DNA from: Lachnospiraceae bacterium UBA2864
GTDB taxonomy: Bacteria; Bacillota; Clostridia; Lachnospirales; Lachnospiraceae
Length of the DNA stretch: 64,000 bases
Assembly (NCBI GenBank): GCA_002350525.1
Contig: DEFA01000036.1
Span: 15,795 to 79,794 of the forward strand
Direction of reading: 5' to 3'
How positions within the stretch are numbered: the stretch's first letter is position 1; each line of letters begins with the position of its first letter. Below the pieces are notes generated by a model, which was given only the letters and a program-made list of their open reading frames with translations, was not told the origin of the DNA and made no database searches. A program made the position numbers and the translations under genes. Shown here piece by piece: positions 51,640 to 60,943 of the stretch.

Positions 51640-52803
51640 ATGATAAAACCTGTATTCAGACAAATGTCTCAGGAAGAGATGGATATAGAGGGTATCAATG
51701 ATATAAAGATGATCCATATCTATGATCTGACGGGGGCGTCAAAACCTGACGGTAAGTACGGTGTAACCGCCGTGCTTATTAATTATGCCGATAACAAACA
51801 GTTGAATTATACGGAGAATGATCACTGCTTCGGCTTTTTTATAAGTAAGATATTCGAGATGTATAACAACTGCGGGGATAAGGATTCCATTATTATGGAC
51901 GATACCACGAGAGAACTGATGGAAGCCGGTAAGGTTCCGAGACATGATTCGGTGCTGAGTAAGTTTTATGACTCAGAAAAGCTTGATATACCGCGTCTTG
52001 TAAATGCGTCGACTCTAAGTAAACGTTTCGGACCGCTGGTTGAATACCTTCTGGTAGGACTCTATAAGACGATGGGGACCGATGCTCTGGTTATAGACAG
52101 AAAGAACGGATGGCGTGGGTCCGGAAGGCTAATAATCCGTGTCGGAGCGGAAAACCGGACGGTATATTATAAAGTCTTTGAGATAAACGAGAATACATTT
52201 TCGGTAAAGCTTAACGGTTGTCTTACGGAGAATGGTGATCTGACCATAAATATAATTCTTTACGATGATGAATTATCCGTCTCATACAGATCCGATTCGA
52301 CACTGATAGAGGGAAGCAGTTCCTTTAAGTTCGGAAAGGACGCTCTTCGAGAAATGCACCAGATACAGAAAGACGGAAAGCAGATATTCTATGATGTGAA
52401 TATATATGAGAATTTATTTACGGCGGATTCGAAGTTGGAAGATGAAGTACCTGCATCTTTAACGGGGCTTCTGCCTGAGGGAATGAGGCCGAGTACAATA
52501 TACAGCCTTCCGATGGGGCTTAAATATCTTCTGTATGATGAGCTCGATTCGTCCGATTCGGTGGAAGTTCAGACCTTCTGCGGAGTATTCCTATGGCAGG
52601 AGGCTTACTGCGCGGATATCAGAGGCTGGTCCATGATAAAGAGCCTGCAGGCCGGACTTACGCTTAAAAACGAAGTCTTCAGGATGTTAAATCTGAGTGA
52701 CAACAGAGAATATATTCAAAGCGCTTTTCTTACAGGGACGGGAAGCCGATATAAAGAGGAACTTGAAGGTAAATTTGTTATATATGAGAGAAAGTGTGTG
52801 TAA
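51640..52803 (+). CDS. cassette protein 1, unknown (387 aa)
   Basis: 387 residues, not recognised. No signal peptide or membrane helix. The sequence is mixed alpha/beta: an N-terminal region with KMIHIYDLTGASKPDGKYGV, a middle beta-rich part (IIRVGAENRTVYYKVFEIN, INIILYDDELSVSYRSD) and a C-terminal part with Tyr/Leu-rich helices. CGGGAG lies before the ATG. It opens the five-gene unit, and the AAA ATPase gene starts 3 bases after its stop. The tight packing suggests that it works with that ATPase, perhaps as adaptor, but nothing in the sequence shows this directly. Confidence 0.7.
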   Translation: MIKPVFRQMSQEEMDIEGINDIKMIHIYDLTGASKPDGKYGVTAVLINYADNKQLNYTENDHCFGFFISKIFEMYNNCGDKDSIIMDDTTRELMEAGKVPRHDSVLSKFYDSEKLDIPRLVNASTLSKRFGPLVEYLLVGLYKTMGTDALVIDRKNGWRGSGRLIIRVGAENRTVYYKVFEINENTFSVKLNGCLTENGDLTINIILYDDELSVSYRSDSTLIEGSSSFKFGKDALREMHQIQKDGKQIFYDVNIYENLFTADSKLEDEVPASLTGLLPEGMRPSTIYSLPMGLKYLLYDELDSSDSVEVQTFCGVFLWQEAYCADIRGWSMIKSLQAGLTLKNEVFRMLNLSDNREYIQSAFLTGTGSRYKEELEGKFVIYERKCV

Positions 52804-52806
52804 ATT

Positions 52807-54930
52807 ATGGGAATATTTTCAATGCTTGCAAAAAATGCAAATGATGATGTAGTAAATGAAACAGAACGTATGCTGCGGACACATTACAGTGCGGATGCAA
52901 GGGAGTTATTAAATAAGTTTTTATATTATAAGAATAATCCGGACGGAAGGATAATCGAACCATTCAGTTTGTATGCCACAGTACTTAATATTCTCATAAC
53001 AAGTTCTGCGGTTGCTCCGGAAAGATACTCGGATATGATGAGTTACGGTGAAAAGGTATATTCCAAAATGTTTCCGTATGAAGAAAAGACTCCGGGGTTT
53101 GAAGAGCTCAGTACAATCTACATGGAAATGTATAACAAGGATGGGATAATTCCGAGAAAAATATTTGATGAAAATATTTACGATCTCTTCAGTGATAAGT
53201 TCAACTTTATGAAATGGGCTAAGAATATTACGACGTATACAGGCGATGGTCTGATAGAATCGTTCATAAAGCCTTATGCTGTTGAGGCTAGAGGATACTT
53301 CCTGGACGAAGACTGCTTTACGGCTAATATTATAGATGTATCCCGAAAACTTCAGAATAATGCCGACAGACAGGCTGTATATGATGATGAGATCGAGAAG
53401 CTGCATCGTATGTCGGGAATATATGATGTAAATGAAGCGGCACTCCTGGATGCCGTAAGAAAGATTCAGATGGCACAGGTTCTTCATGACAGGGTTGTTG
53501 AACTGGTGAAGGTTGTGGAAGAAAGAGTGAATATACTCGATTCAACCTCCAGAAGTTCTGTAAGAGAAGTGAAAACACTTTGTGAAGACGAAGTTAAAAA
53601 GGCAAAGTATGAGCTTGGTATTATAGATGATAAGCTGAAGAAAGCTTATGATGATTGTATTGCCGAGCAAAAGCAGGTGGTTCTTTACGAGAAGAAGAAA
53701 CTGATAGATGATACATTTGCGGAAGCTGAGGAGCGTCTCAGCGCTCTTAAGCAGGCCGCAGAAAAGGTGATAAATACCGTAAAACTTGAGATGCCTGAAG
53801 GTATCACTCAGGTAGAGCTTACGGGAGTACAGAGAACTGCGGATATAAGAGTTTCTGCTCCGGCTGCGGAGAAACAGGTTGTTTCGGGGGCGGCTCCGAG
53901 ACAGTCGGTGGTATACAGTGACTACGTCAGCACTGCAGCGGATTATATAGGTAATAACGGTGATTACGCGAAGGTTTATGATGTGCAACCGGCAGCTCCG
54001 GATAATGATATAGAGATACCGGAGATCAAACCTTTACTTGATGAGGAAAAGAAATTTACCGAAAGATATCAGGAGGCCATGGATAAGAAGGCTTATATGA
54101 TAGCTATGGGAGAGCATTTTCACTATATGTTCGATGATGTTCTGACAGCAGTTATGGAAAATGCAAATCCGTATCTCATAGGACCGTCCGGCTGCGGAAA
54201 AACATACATGGTTTCACAGATAGCCAGAATCCTTGATATGGACTATATAGATATCGGTTATATAAATGAGGAATATGATATCCTGGGATTCTGTACAGCT
54301 GACGGAGGCTACAGCAGACCGAATTTCTACAGATGCTATAAATACGGAAAGATTGCTTTCTGTGATGAGCTTGATAACGGTAACAGCAGAGCGACCGTAA
54401 AGCTTAATTCGTTCCTGTCGAATCTTATGGATGCGAGCTATAATTTCCCAAACGGTGAAAATGTAAAGCGTCATCCGAATTTCAGAATTATCGGTGCGGG
54501 TAATACAGATGGTAACGGTGCTGACAGTAATTATAACTCCAGAGAGAAAATCGAGGAGTCGGTTCAGCAGAGATTTACACCTATTTACATAGGCTATGAC
54601 AATGAGGTAGAGAAGAGAATTCTTGTGGATTATCCGGACTGGTATTCATTTCTGGTTCTTTTCAGAAAGGCAACAGATGAATGGAGCAGAAAGAATTACG
54701 GAGATGCTCCGGGAATCATAACCACGAGAGATGCTACACGTATAAAGAAATATCTTGATAACAAAAGCTTTGATATGAATAAGATCCTTGATTACGAGTT
54801 TATTCAGACGAAGGATATTACATATCTGGCATTTATCGAGGATTATATGAAACAGATTTTAAAGGACCACGAAAATGCGATGGATATCTTCAGAGCATTT
54901 TCGGAGAAGATAGATTTAAAAAGGGGTTAA
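52807..54930 (+). CDS. cassette protein 2, AAA+ ATPase (CbbQ/MoxR/AAA_5-like) with long N-terminal region
   Basis: 707 residues. The first 430 are a novel region: globular helical part (1-200), then a coiled coil (about 210-335, Lys/Glu-rich), then a linker. The AAA domain (about 435-640) has Walker A GPSGCGKT at 459-466, Walker B IAFCDELDN (D520, E521), the sensor RIIGAGNTDGNG and the arginine-containing QQRFTPIYIGY. The sequence IDIGYINEEYDILGFCTADG matches the AAA_5/CbbQ style in which the ATPase binds a ring partner. The C-terminal helical lid follows. These ATPases remodel protein substrates. It is followed after 3 bases by an unknown gene and then TelA. Confidence 0.82.
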   Translation: MGIFSMLAKNANDDVVNETERMLRTHYSADARELLNKFLYYKNNPDGRIIEPFSLYATVLNILITSSAVAPERYSDMMSYGEKVYSKMFPYEEKTPGFEELSTIYMEMYNKDGIIPRKIFDENIYDLFSDKFNFMKWAKNITTYTGDGLIESFIKPYAVEARGYFLDEDCFTANIIDVSRKLQNNADRQAVYDDEIEKLHRMSGIYDVNEAALLDAVRKIQMAQVLHDRVVELVKVVEERVNILDSTSRSSVREVKTLCEDEVKKAKYELGIIDDKLKKAYDDCIAEQKQVVLYEKKKLIDDTFAEAEERLSALKQAAEKVINTVKLEMPEGITQVELTGVQRTADIRVSAPAAEKQVVSGAAPRQSVVYSDYVSTAADYIGNNGDYAKVYDVQPAAPDNDIEIPEIKPLLDEEKKFTERYQEAMDKKAYMIAMGEHFHYMFDDVLTAVMENANPYLIGPSGCGKTYMVSQIARILDMDYIDIGYINEEYDILGFCTADGGYSRPNFYRCYKYGKIAFCDELDNGNSRATVKLNSFLSNLMDASYNFPNGENVKRHPNFRIIGAGNTDGNGADSNYNSREKIEESVQQRFTPIYIGYDNEVEKRILVDYPDWYSFLVLFRKATDEWSRKNYGDAPGIITTRDATRIKKYLDNKSFDMNKILDYEFIQTKDITYLAFIEDYMKQILKDHENAMDIFRAFSEKIDLKRG

Positions 54931-54933
54931 AGT

Positions 54934-55869
54934 ATGAACGGTACAGGGGTAAGCCCTGAAGAATGCAAATATCTTGAGATATCTGAGAGAAAGAATCTTA
55001 AGGAATATAAGATGTATTTCGGGTCGATAGGAGAAGTGCAGAGATTTCTCCTGAGTAATCCCGATATTAATTCGAATGTGTTCTATGAGCAGAAAAGTAA
55101 AACTTCCAGTGTTGATTTTGCAGGTGCTCCTTTGGATGAAGCCATTAATTATTGCATAGGCGGTTACAGCGAGAACTATGATCAGTTTCTGGAGCTTTCA
55201 AAACAGCTTGAACAGGTTAACAAGAAGAATGTAAGAGTCAGAAAAACCGTTACATCATTTGTGGGACAGAGACCGAATGTACCTGCTTATATAGCGGGTG
55301 CTCCCAAGAATATGTACAGGCTTGAGAGAACCGAAGAGAAGAAACTGAAAAGGATATGGATGAAGGTTACCTATGAAAGCACCACATCCGAGGAGCAGAT
55401 CAGAAACCGCGGGATCATAGCACTGAATCTTATAAATCTGCTCGAAATGAACAACTACCTCGTAGATTTCAGATTGTTCGAAGTCTGTAACGTTGAATCC
55501 GAAGTGTTCAGATGTGAGATAGAACTTAAGAAGCCCGGACAGATGCTGTTCCCGAGACTATGCTATTATCCTATGTGCGGAAAAGCATTTGTCAGGAGGG
55601 TTCTTTGCAGGATCAAGGAGTCTATGCCTTTTGAGTGCGGCTGGGGACTCAGTTACGGAGTTGTTCTAAACGAACAGTATACCAAAATGATCATGGATAT
55701 CGGTGATGATGATATATATATCGGTTCACCGAGTGAGATGAATATATGCGGCGGGAATATCTATGAAGATACAGACGCCTTTTTAAAGAAGATCGGCATA
55801 AGCGATAAGATAGTAGTTCCGTCGTATACCGAGGAAAGTCAGCTGAAGCCGGATGGGGGTGACAAGTAA
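54934..55869 (+). CDS. cassette protein 3, unknown (311 aa)
   Basis: 311 residues, not assigned. The middle part (about residues 100-180) has the pattern KVTYESTTSEEQIRNRGIIA followed by LNLINLLEMNNYLVDFRLFE. From memory this resembles phage- or plasmid-encoded families found beside AAA_5 ATPases, where a conserved Arg-Gly precedes a helix and a strand; confidence in that link is low. No membrane helix, no recognised catalytic motif. It starts 3 bases after the ATPase and its stop touches the TelA start (no gap), so the four genes are surely cotranscribed. It could be the substrate-recognition partner of the ATPase. Confidence 0.65.
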   Translation: MNGTGVSPEECKYLEISERKNLKEYKMYFGSIGEVQRFLLSNPDINSNVFYEQKSKTSSVDFAGAPLDEAINYCIGGYSENYDQFLELSKQLEQVNKKNVRVRKTVTSFVGQRPNVPAYIAGAPKNMYRLERTEEKKLKRIWMKVTYESTTSEEQIRNRGIIALNLINLLEMNNYLVDFRLFEVCNVESEVFRCEIELKKPGQMLFPRLCYYPMCGKAFVRRVLCRIKESMPFECGWGLSYGVVLNEQYTKMIMDIGDDDIYIGSPSEMNICGGNIYEDTDAFLKKIGISDKIVVPSYTEESQLKPDGGDK

Positions 55870-56892
55870 ATGGATGATTTAGCATTACTCAGGGAATTAT
55901 CCGATAATCCAGAGCTTTATCTTGAAGATGAAGACAGGGAATTGCTGCAGTCCAACAAAGAGCTTTTGGATGTAAGCAAAGCAAACAGTATTACTTTATA
56001 CGGCTCGGATATTCAGAAAAAAATGGCCGATCTTTCGGAAATGATGATTAAGAGTATCGGAGAAACAAATGTCGATGAAATAAGTGAGACCATTGATCAG
56101 ACGGTATCATATCTGTCTGAAGCGGATGATAAGGCAGAAAAAAAGAGTTTTCTTCCCTGGAAGAAGAAATCGAGTTCCCTTACCATTCAGAATAAGTATG
56201 ATGTAATATCGCAGAATGTAGAAAAGATAGAGAATTCTCTTGAGGCTCATCAGGTTCGGCTCATGAAGGATACGGCGATGCTCGATCAGATATATAAAAT
56301 GAATCAGGAATACTTCCGACAGGTGAATCTTAAGATAGCAGCCGCAAAAGATAAGCTTGATATGATAAAAGCGGGGAATTATCCGGAAGATTGTGCTGAT
56401 ATCATTCCCGATATCATAGAAAGACTCGAAAGAAAGATACTTGAGCTTGAGACGACCAGAACGATTTCACTTCAGCAGGCACCGCAGATAAGAATGCTGC
56501 AGGCAAATGCTGCTGCCATGGCGGATAAGCTTCAGTCTACGCTTTATACAGTTATTCCACTTTGGAAGAATCAGATTGTCATAGCATTCGGAACCGAGCA
56601 TACAAGGGCAGCAATCGCGGCAGATAAAAAGCTGACGGATATGTCCAACCAGCTTCTTATTAAAAATGCTCAGAATCTGAAAATGCTTACCGTGGAAACA
56701 CAGAAGGCAAGGAATGATAATAATATCGATCCAAAAGCTCTCGGAGAAGCCAATAAGATACTAATAGAGAGTCTGGATGATATAACGAAGATTCAGCAGG
56801 AAGGTAAACTGAAGCGCTATAAAGCCGAACAGGAACTTACCAGAATAGATGAAGAGATGAAGGGAAGACTGCTGCTTGCTTCCGAAAAATAA
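55870..56892 (+). CDS. cassette protein 4, TelA-family protein
   Basis: 340 residues, a soluble, almost wholly helical protein of the TelA (toxic anion resistance) family. The signature VIPLWKNQ at about 228-235, the FLPWKKK stretch near residue 96, and the C-terminal LTDMSNQLLIKNAQNLKML plus DITKIQQEG helices are typical. TelA proteins are found with Ter genes and linked to tellurite, bacteriocin and envelope-stress tolerance, though their mechanism is unknown. No terD, terC or xpaC gene is near. It lies between the unknown third gene (no gap) and the J-like/TPR gene (16 bases). Confidence 0.88.
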   Translation: MDDLALLRELSDNPELYLEDEDRELLQSNKELLDVSKANSITLYGSDIQKKMADLSEMMIKSIGETNVDEISETIDQTVSYLSEADDKAEKKSFLPWKKKSSSLTIQNKYDVISQNVEKIENSLEAHQVRLMKDTAMLDQIYKMNQEYFRQVNLKIAAAKDKLDMIKAGNYPEDCADIIPDIIERLERKILELETTRTISLQQAPQIRMLQANAAAMADKLQSTLYTVIPLWKNQIVIAFGTEHTRAAIAADKKLTDMSNQLLIKNAQNLKMLTVETQKARNDNNIDPKALGEANKILIESLDDITKIQQEGKLKRYKAEQELTRIDEEMKGRLLLASEK

Positions 56893-56908
56893 ATGAGGAG
56901 TCGTAAAA

Positions 56909-59900
56909 ATGGACGAAAAAACCGTTTGGAGTATTTTGGGTATCTCACCTACAGATGATGTCGAGGTGATAAGGGAGGCATACAGGGAAAAGCTTGTAAC
57001 AACCAATCCCGAAGATGACCAGGAAGGCTTTATGGCCTTAAAGGAATCATATGATGAGGCCATGCACCTGGCTGAAAGCACAGATGAAGAAGAGCTATCT
57101 GAAGTAATGATCAAAGTGGATGCTATCTATAGGGACATTACAAAAAGAATGGATATTGAATGCTGGAATAAGCTGTTATCATCTCCTGAATTCGAATCTA
57201 TCGATGAGCAGGAAATTATCAGGAATGATTTCTTAAATTATACGATGGAGAATTATAAGTATTCGAAGGAAGTATGGCAGAAGATAGACAGCATCATGTC
57301 GATCACTCAGGATGCGGATGCACTTAAAGAAGATTTTCCCGAGGATTATATTGATTTTGTGAAGGAAGCCGTACAGTACGGTAATTTCATTATGACCGAA
57401 TCCGTTATTCCCGGAAGAGAAAATGGCATAGCAGAAATTAACGATTATGCTATAGAGACGGATCAGGAGCCTTTAGAAAGGCGTGAATTTAAATATGAAG
57501 TCGATGAATATATAGACTGCCTTGAGAAAATTGTCGGCGAATTCGGAAGAATTGATAACAAGAACATTTCCGAAGAAGACAGAAATATTATAATCGACCG
57601 ACTCGGTGCTGATATTATTCAGATAAGAGAGTATGATTTTTATCATGTGCTGGAAGAAATCGCACTCATTAAGTATTTATATTACAAAGAAAAGTATGAT
57701 GAATGTTTCAATCTCGCCGAAGCGGCTGTCGACAGAACAGTTATGACAGGTGAGAAGCATTCGGATATATACTATTCACATCTTGTGTTTATGTACCTCA
57801 GATTTTTCATGGAAGGCATTCACAGAGAGAAGGGACTTACAATATCGCCGGAAAGACTTGCGAAGTGTAGAGAAGTGCTCCCTAAGTCCATGGAAAGAAA
57901 GTATGTAAATGAAACACATTCGGCTTTATCACTCTGCAGTTATCTTGAAGGAGAAAAAAAGACTGCTGCCGATTATATGTCATATATGAGTAATTATCAT
58001 CGTAACAGCAGTGTATATTCGAGTCTTTCTAAGCAGATTGACAGCGACAGAGCAGAGGAATTACCGGGCATGATAGAGGCAGATCCGGAGAATACTTCGC
58101 TGAAACTGAGTCTCGCGTGGATAAATACCAGACAGGACCGTTTAGATGATGCATTCGATCTTGTTAAGGATGTTACACCTACTGAGGATGTGCGTGAAGA
58201 TTATCTCTTCTTTATCGGAAGATATTATATGGATAAGGGAGAGTTCGGCAAAGCCGTAAATTATCTTGTCGAATGGAATGAAGTACTTTGTGAAAAGTAT
58301 GATCCCGATGCTGAATATGATCTTGATGATTATACGATCAAAGAAGTAAGAAGCATCAACAGAATTCCTTTCTCATATTATATGATAAGTATCGCATATT
58401 TTGATCAGGGCGATATGGATAAAGCGAAAGAATATATTCTTAAGGCCATTAAATATGCGGATGAGTTGGATTATTATGATTACACGGGACTGTATGATGC
58501 GATCCTTACACAGAAAGGTGAATTTGAAGAAGGTGTGGACTTCTGGTCAAATGAGATCGAGAAGAATAACGATTATATAGTCATATGTCATGGAAACAGA
58601 CAGTATATGGCTTATAAAGCCGATCGTGTAAGAGAAGTTATAGAGGATTATTTTTACCTAAGATATTACGATCCTCAGTTTGCGGATTCTTATGTACGTG
58701 CGGAAGAAGTATATCTTGATTATAACGATATGGAAGGCTTTGAAACCTGCCTTGAATATATAAAGGAAAATGAGGTTTCGGATATAAGACTTGATTTTAA
58801 CTATGCAAGATATCTTCGTGCCAAGAAGGAACAGGAAAAATCCCTTGAGGTCTATAAAAGCATCGAAGATACAATTGATGAAGATCCTACTGTACTTGAG
58901 ACGCCGTCTTCTTTTTACGTGGGTTACGGATATTGCCTTATGGATATCGATTGGAAGAATAAGGAATTCTTTGATAAGGAAGAGCTTAAAGAGAAGCTCC
59001 TGAGCCTGATCGATAAGGGCAGAAGCTGTGATGACGGAAATATCAATGTTGACTGGCTTGAGGTTGATTACAGGGAGAGATATGATAAGGATTTTGACCT
59101 CAAACCGCTCTATAATGATATGCTCGAGCGCTTTCCTGATAATGGGGCAATAGATTATGAACTCGGAAGATTATACCAGAAGGATGGCGAGGACGAGAAG
59201 GCAGGCGGGTATTTTGAGACAGGCATCAAGAAGTCGCCGAGACATATAAATCTTCATTATGAACTTTCGGATTATTATAATGATTACAGATACAGAAAAC
59301 TTGAAGAAAATGAGTATAATGCAAAAGCAATAGAGGTAGCCGAGGAACTGATAGAATTGAGCTATGACGAAAGATCTGCCGTTCAGTATGCACTCATACT
59401 TTTAGATGGTCTTGAATATGATAAGGCTCTCGAATTTCTAAATAAAGCTGTAGAGGATTTTCCTGAAGACGCATATGTAATAAATGCAAGAGGTCTTACA
59501 TTTAAACGTCTTGAAAAGTATGATGAGGCCGAAGCTGATTTCAGAAGAGCGATAGAGGTTTATAAAGGAAAGGGCAGATTCGTCTCTTATACAAATCTTG
59601 TAGATGTTTATGAAAAGCTGAACAAATTTGATGATGCTGTTAATGAGTATCTGAATTATATGGAAAAATTCGATCAACACGAGTACGGAAATTATAACAG
59701 ACTGGCGGATATTTATAACAGGGGAGGAAGATTTGAGGAAGCAATTGAGGCCAGAAAGAAGGCTATTGCGATTACTATTGAGGGTATAACCGGTAAAGAG
59801 TGTGATTTGGATTTTGAATTCAGTATAAACAGGATTGCCGAAAAGTATCCTGATATCCCTGTTGAAAAGTTTATAGATCTAATCGATTATATGTATGATA

Positions 59901-60583
59901 TCGCGTCTTCGTATTCTATCGGAGACAGAGTCGATAAGATGGATGAGATAGAAGCGGAGAATACAGCATATGTTGAACGTATCAATATACTCAGAGATCT
60001 TAGCGGCATGCCTGAAGAGGTGAGAGACCAATATGTAAATGCAGTATGGTCGGTAGGACATTATTATACATTTACCAGAAGAAAACCTGAAATTGCGGCC
60101 CGTTACTTTGAAAGATATGTGGAGATTAAAGAAAAGAAGAAGTCGGAAATAAGATATTATGATTCCTTATGTCAGGCTTATGACCTTCTGGGAAGAGTAT
60201 ATATGTTTATCGGCGATTCGTCCAAAGCGGCAGAAGCAGGCAGAAAGGCAATCGAGTGTATCATAAAAACTCATGGGTCTGTGGATAATTACATAAATTA
60301 TAAGAGATACCGCCCGCTTTATCTTAGCAGATTATCCGGTATATATCTTGCAATGGGTGAGAGGGAAAAAGCCTTCGAGTGTCTTGATATGATAGATGGA
60401 TCAAAAAAGTGTACTCACTGTCAATACGCCTTCTGTGTTGACAAATCCGACCGCCTGGCTTTATATGCCGAGTTAGACGGAGAGTATAAGAAGGCCATAG
60501 AATTATATGAGTACGGTAAGGAACATTCGGGATATGAAACAGAGAAGATCAGCGGTATCCGTGAATGCAGAAGTAAGCTGTAG
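56909..60583 (+). CDS. cassette protein 5, J-like domain / TPR protein
   Basis: 1224 residues, a paralogue of the protein at 35543-39127 along its entire length. The N-terminus (W7, LG at 10-11, AYR at 24-26) has N33-P34-E35-D36 at exactly the same residues as the other copy, in place of the HPD of true J-domains. Both then share a motif near the LKEDFPEDYIDFV stretch (LKEVFPADFMDFV in the other), a TPR-rich body, the C-terminal SVDNYINY motif (SVDNYLNY in the other), and C1168-x2-C1171-x4-C1176 (CTHCQYAFC). GGAG precedes the ATG. No signal peptide. It lacks a neighbouring Hsp70 and instead is linked to the AAA ATPase and TelA. Confidence 0.78.
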   Translation: MDEKTVWSILGISPTDDVEVIREAYREKLVTTNPEDDQEGFMALKESYDEAMHLAESTDEEELSEVMIKVDAIYRDITKRMDIECWNKLLSSPEFESIDEQEIIRNDFLNYTMENYKYSKEVWQKIDSIMSITQDADALKEDFPEDYIDFVKEAVQYGNFIMTESVIPGRENGIAEINDYAIETDQEPLERREFKYEVDEYIDCLEKIVGEFGRIDNKNISEEDRNIIIDRLGADIIQIREYDFYHVLEEIALIKYLYYKEKYDECFNLAEAAVDRTVMTGEKHSDIYYSHLVFMYLRFFMEGIHREKGLTISPERLAKCREVLPKSMERKYVNETHSALSLCSYLEGEKKTAADYMSYMSNYHRNSSVYSSLSKQIDSDRAEELPGMIEADPENTSLKLSLAWINTRQDRLDDAFDLVKDVTPTEDVREDYLFFIGRYYMDKGEFGKAVNYLVEWNEVLCEKYDPDAEYDLDDYTIKEVRSINRIPFSYYMISIAYFDQGDMDKAKEYILKAIKYADELDYYDYTGLYDAILTQKGEFEEGVDFWSNEIEKNNDYIVICHGNRQYMAYKADRVREVIEDYFYLRYYDPQFADSYVRAEEVYLDYNDMEGFETCLEYIKENEVSDIRLDFNYARYLRAKKEQEKSLEVYKSIEDTIDEDPTVLETPSSFYVGYGYCLMDIDWKNKEFFDKEELKEKLLSLIDKGRSCDDGNINVDWLEVDYRERYDKDFDLKPLYNDMLERFPDNGAIDYELGRLYQKDGEDEKAGGYFETGIKKSPRHINLHYELSDYYNDYRYRKLEENEYNAKAIEVAEELIELSYDERSAVQYALILLDGLEYDKALEFLNKAVEDFPEDAYVINARGLTFKRLEKYDEAEADFRRAIEVYKGKGRFVSYTNLVDVYEKLNKFDDAVNEYLNYMEKFDQHEYGNYNRLADIYNRGGRFEEAIEARKKAIAITIEGITGKECDLDFEFSINRIAEKYPDIPVEKFIDLIDYMYDIASSYSIGDRVDKMDEIEAENTAYVERINILRDLSGMPEEVRDQYVNAVWSVGHYYTFTRRKPEIAARYFERYVEIKEKKKSEIRYYDSLCQAYDLLGRVYMFIGDSSKAAEAGRKAIECIIKTHGSVDNYINYKRYRPLYLSRLSGIYLAMGEREKAFECLDMIDGSKKCTHCQYAFCVDKSDRLALYAELDGEYKKAIELYEYGKEHSGYETEKISGIRECRSKL

Positions 60584-60616
60584 ATCATATAAGCAAAAAA
60601 AGGTGCAGATGCAGAT

Positions 60617-60661
60617 AAACTGAAAAAATGCTGTCGAATAAAACTGAAAATGCTGCCGAAT
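60617..60661 (+). repeat. imperfect tandem repeat, about 22 bases
   Basis: Two adjacent units, AAACTGAAAAAATGCTGTCGAAT-like and AAAACTGAAAATGCTGCCGAAT-like, differ by one base indel and one or two substitutions. They lie between the cassette end and the promoter of the second tRNA copy. No function is apparent. Confidence 0.6.
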
Positions 60662-60666
60662 AGCTA

Positions 60667-60695
60667 TTGACAAATTATATTTAAAGTGATAATAT
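60667..60695 (+). promoter_or_regulatory. promoter of tRNA-Leu copy 2
   Basis: TTGACA (60667-60672), 17-base spacer, TAATAT (60690-60695). The start TATTGACAA is shared with the promoter of copy 1, but the rest of the upstream DNA differs. Confidence 0.7.
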
Positions 60696-60732
60696 ATGCA
60701 GGTCGCGTACGAAAGACGTGATTTGCATATAA

Positions 60733-60816
60733 GCGGGAGTGCTGGAATTGGCAGACAGGCTAGACTAAGGATCTAGTGGTGGCAACGCCGTGTGAGTTCA
60801 AGTCTCATCTCCCGCA
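60733..60816 (+). tRNA. tRNA-Leu (anticodon AAG), copy 2
   Basis: Base-for-base identical to the copy at 51343-51426, including the preceding two A bases. Same orientation, 9390 bases downstream. Anticodon AAG, CCA not encoded. Confidence 0.97.
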
Positions 60817-60820
60817 CATT

Positions 60821-60852
60821 AGGACCTTGAAGTTTCAGGGTCCTATTTTTTT
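60821..60852 (+). terminator. terminator of tRNA-Leu copy 2
   Basis: AGGACCTTGAA (60821-60831) pairs with TTCAGGGTCCT (60834-60844) with one T-G pair, then A and seven T. It is unrelated in sequence to the terminator of copy 1. Confidence 0.88.
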
Positions 60853-60943
60853 ACTGTTAATGTGATACTGTGCATTAGATACTGTATTTAATGATGTACT
60901 GTATTTTATGAGTTGCGTTTTTGGATATGAGGGAGACCCGGCT

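Noticed and set aside
51343..60816. Integrative element with att sites at the tRNA genes
   Set aside because: No integrase, excisionase, relaxase or phage structural gene is visible, and the duplication is the full tRNA gene, not a short att core at one end.
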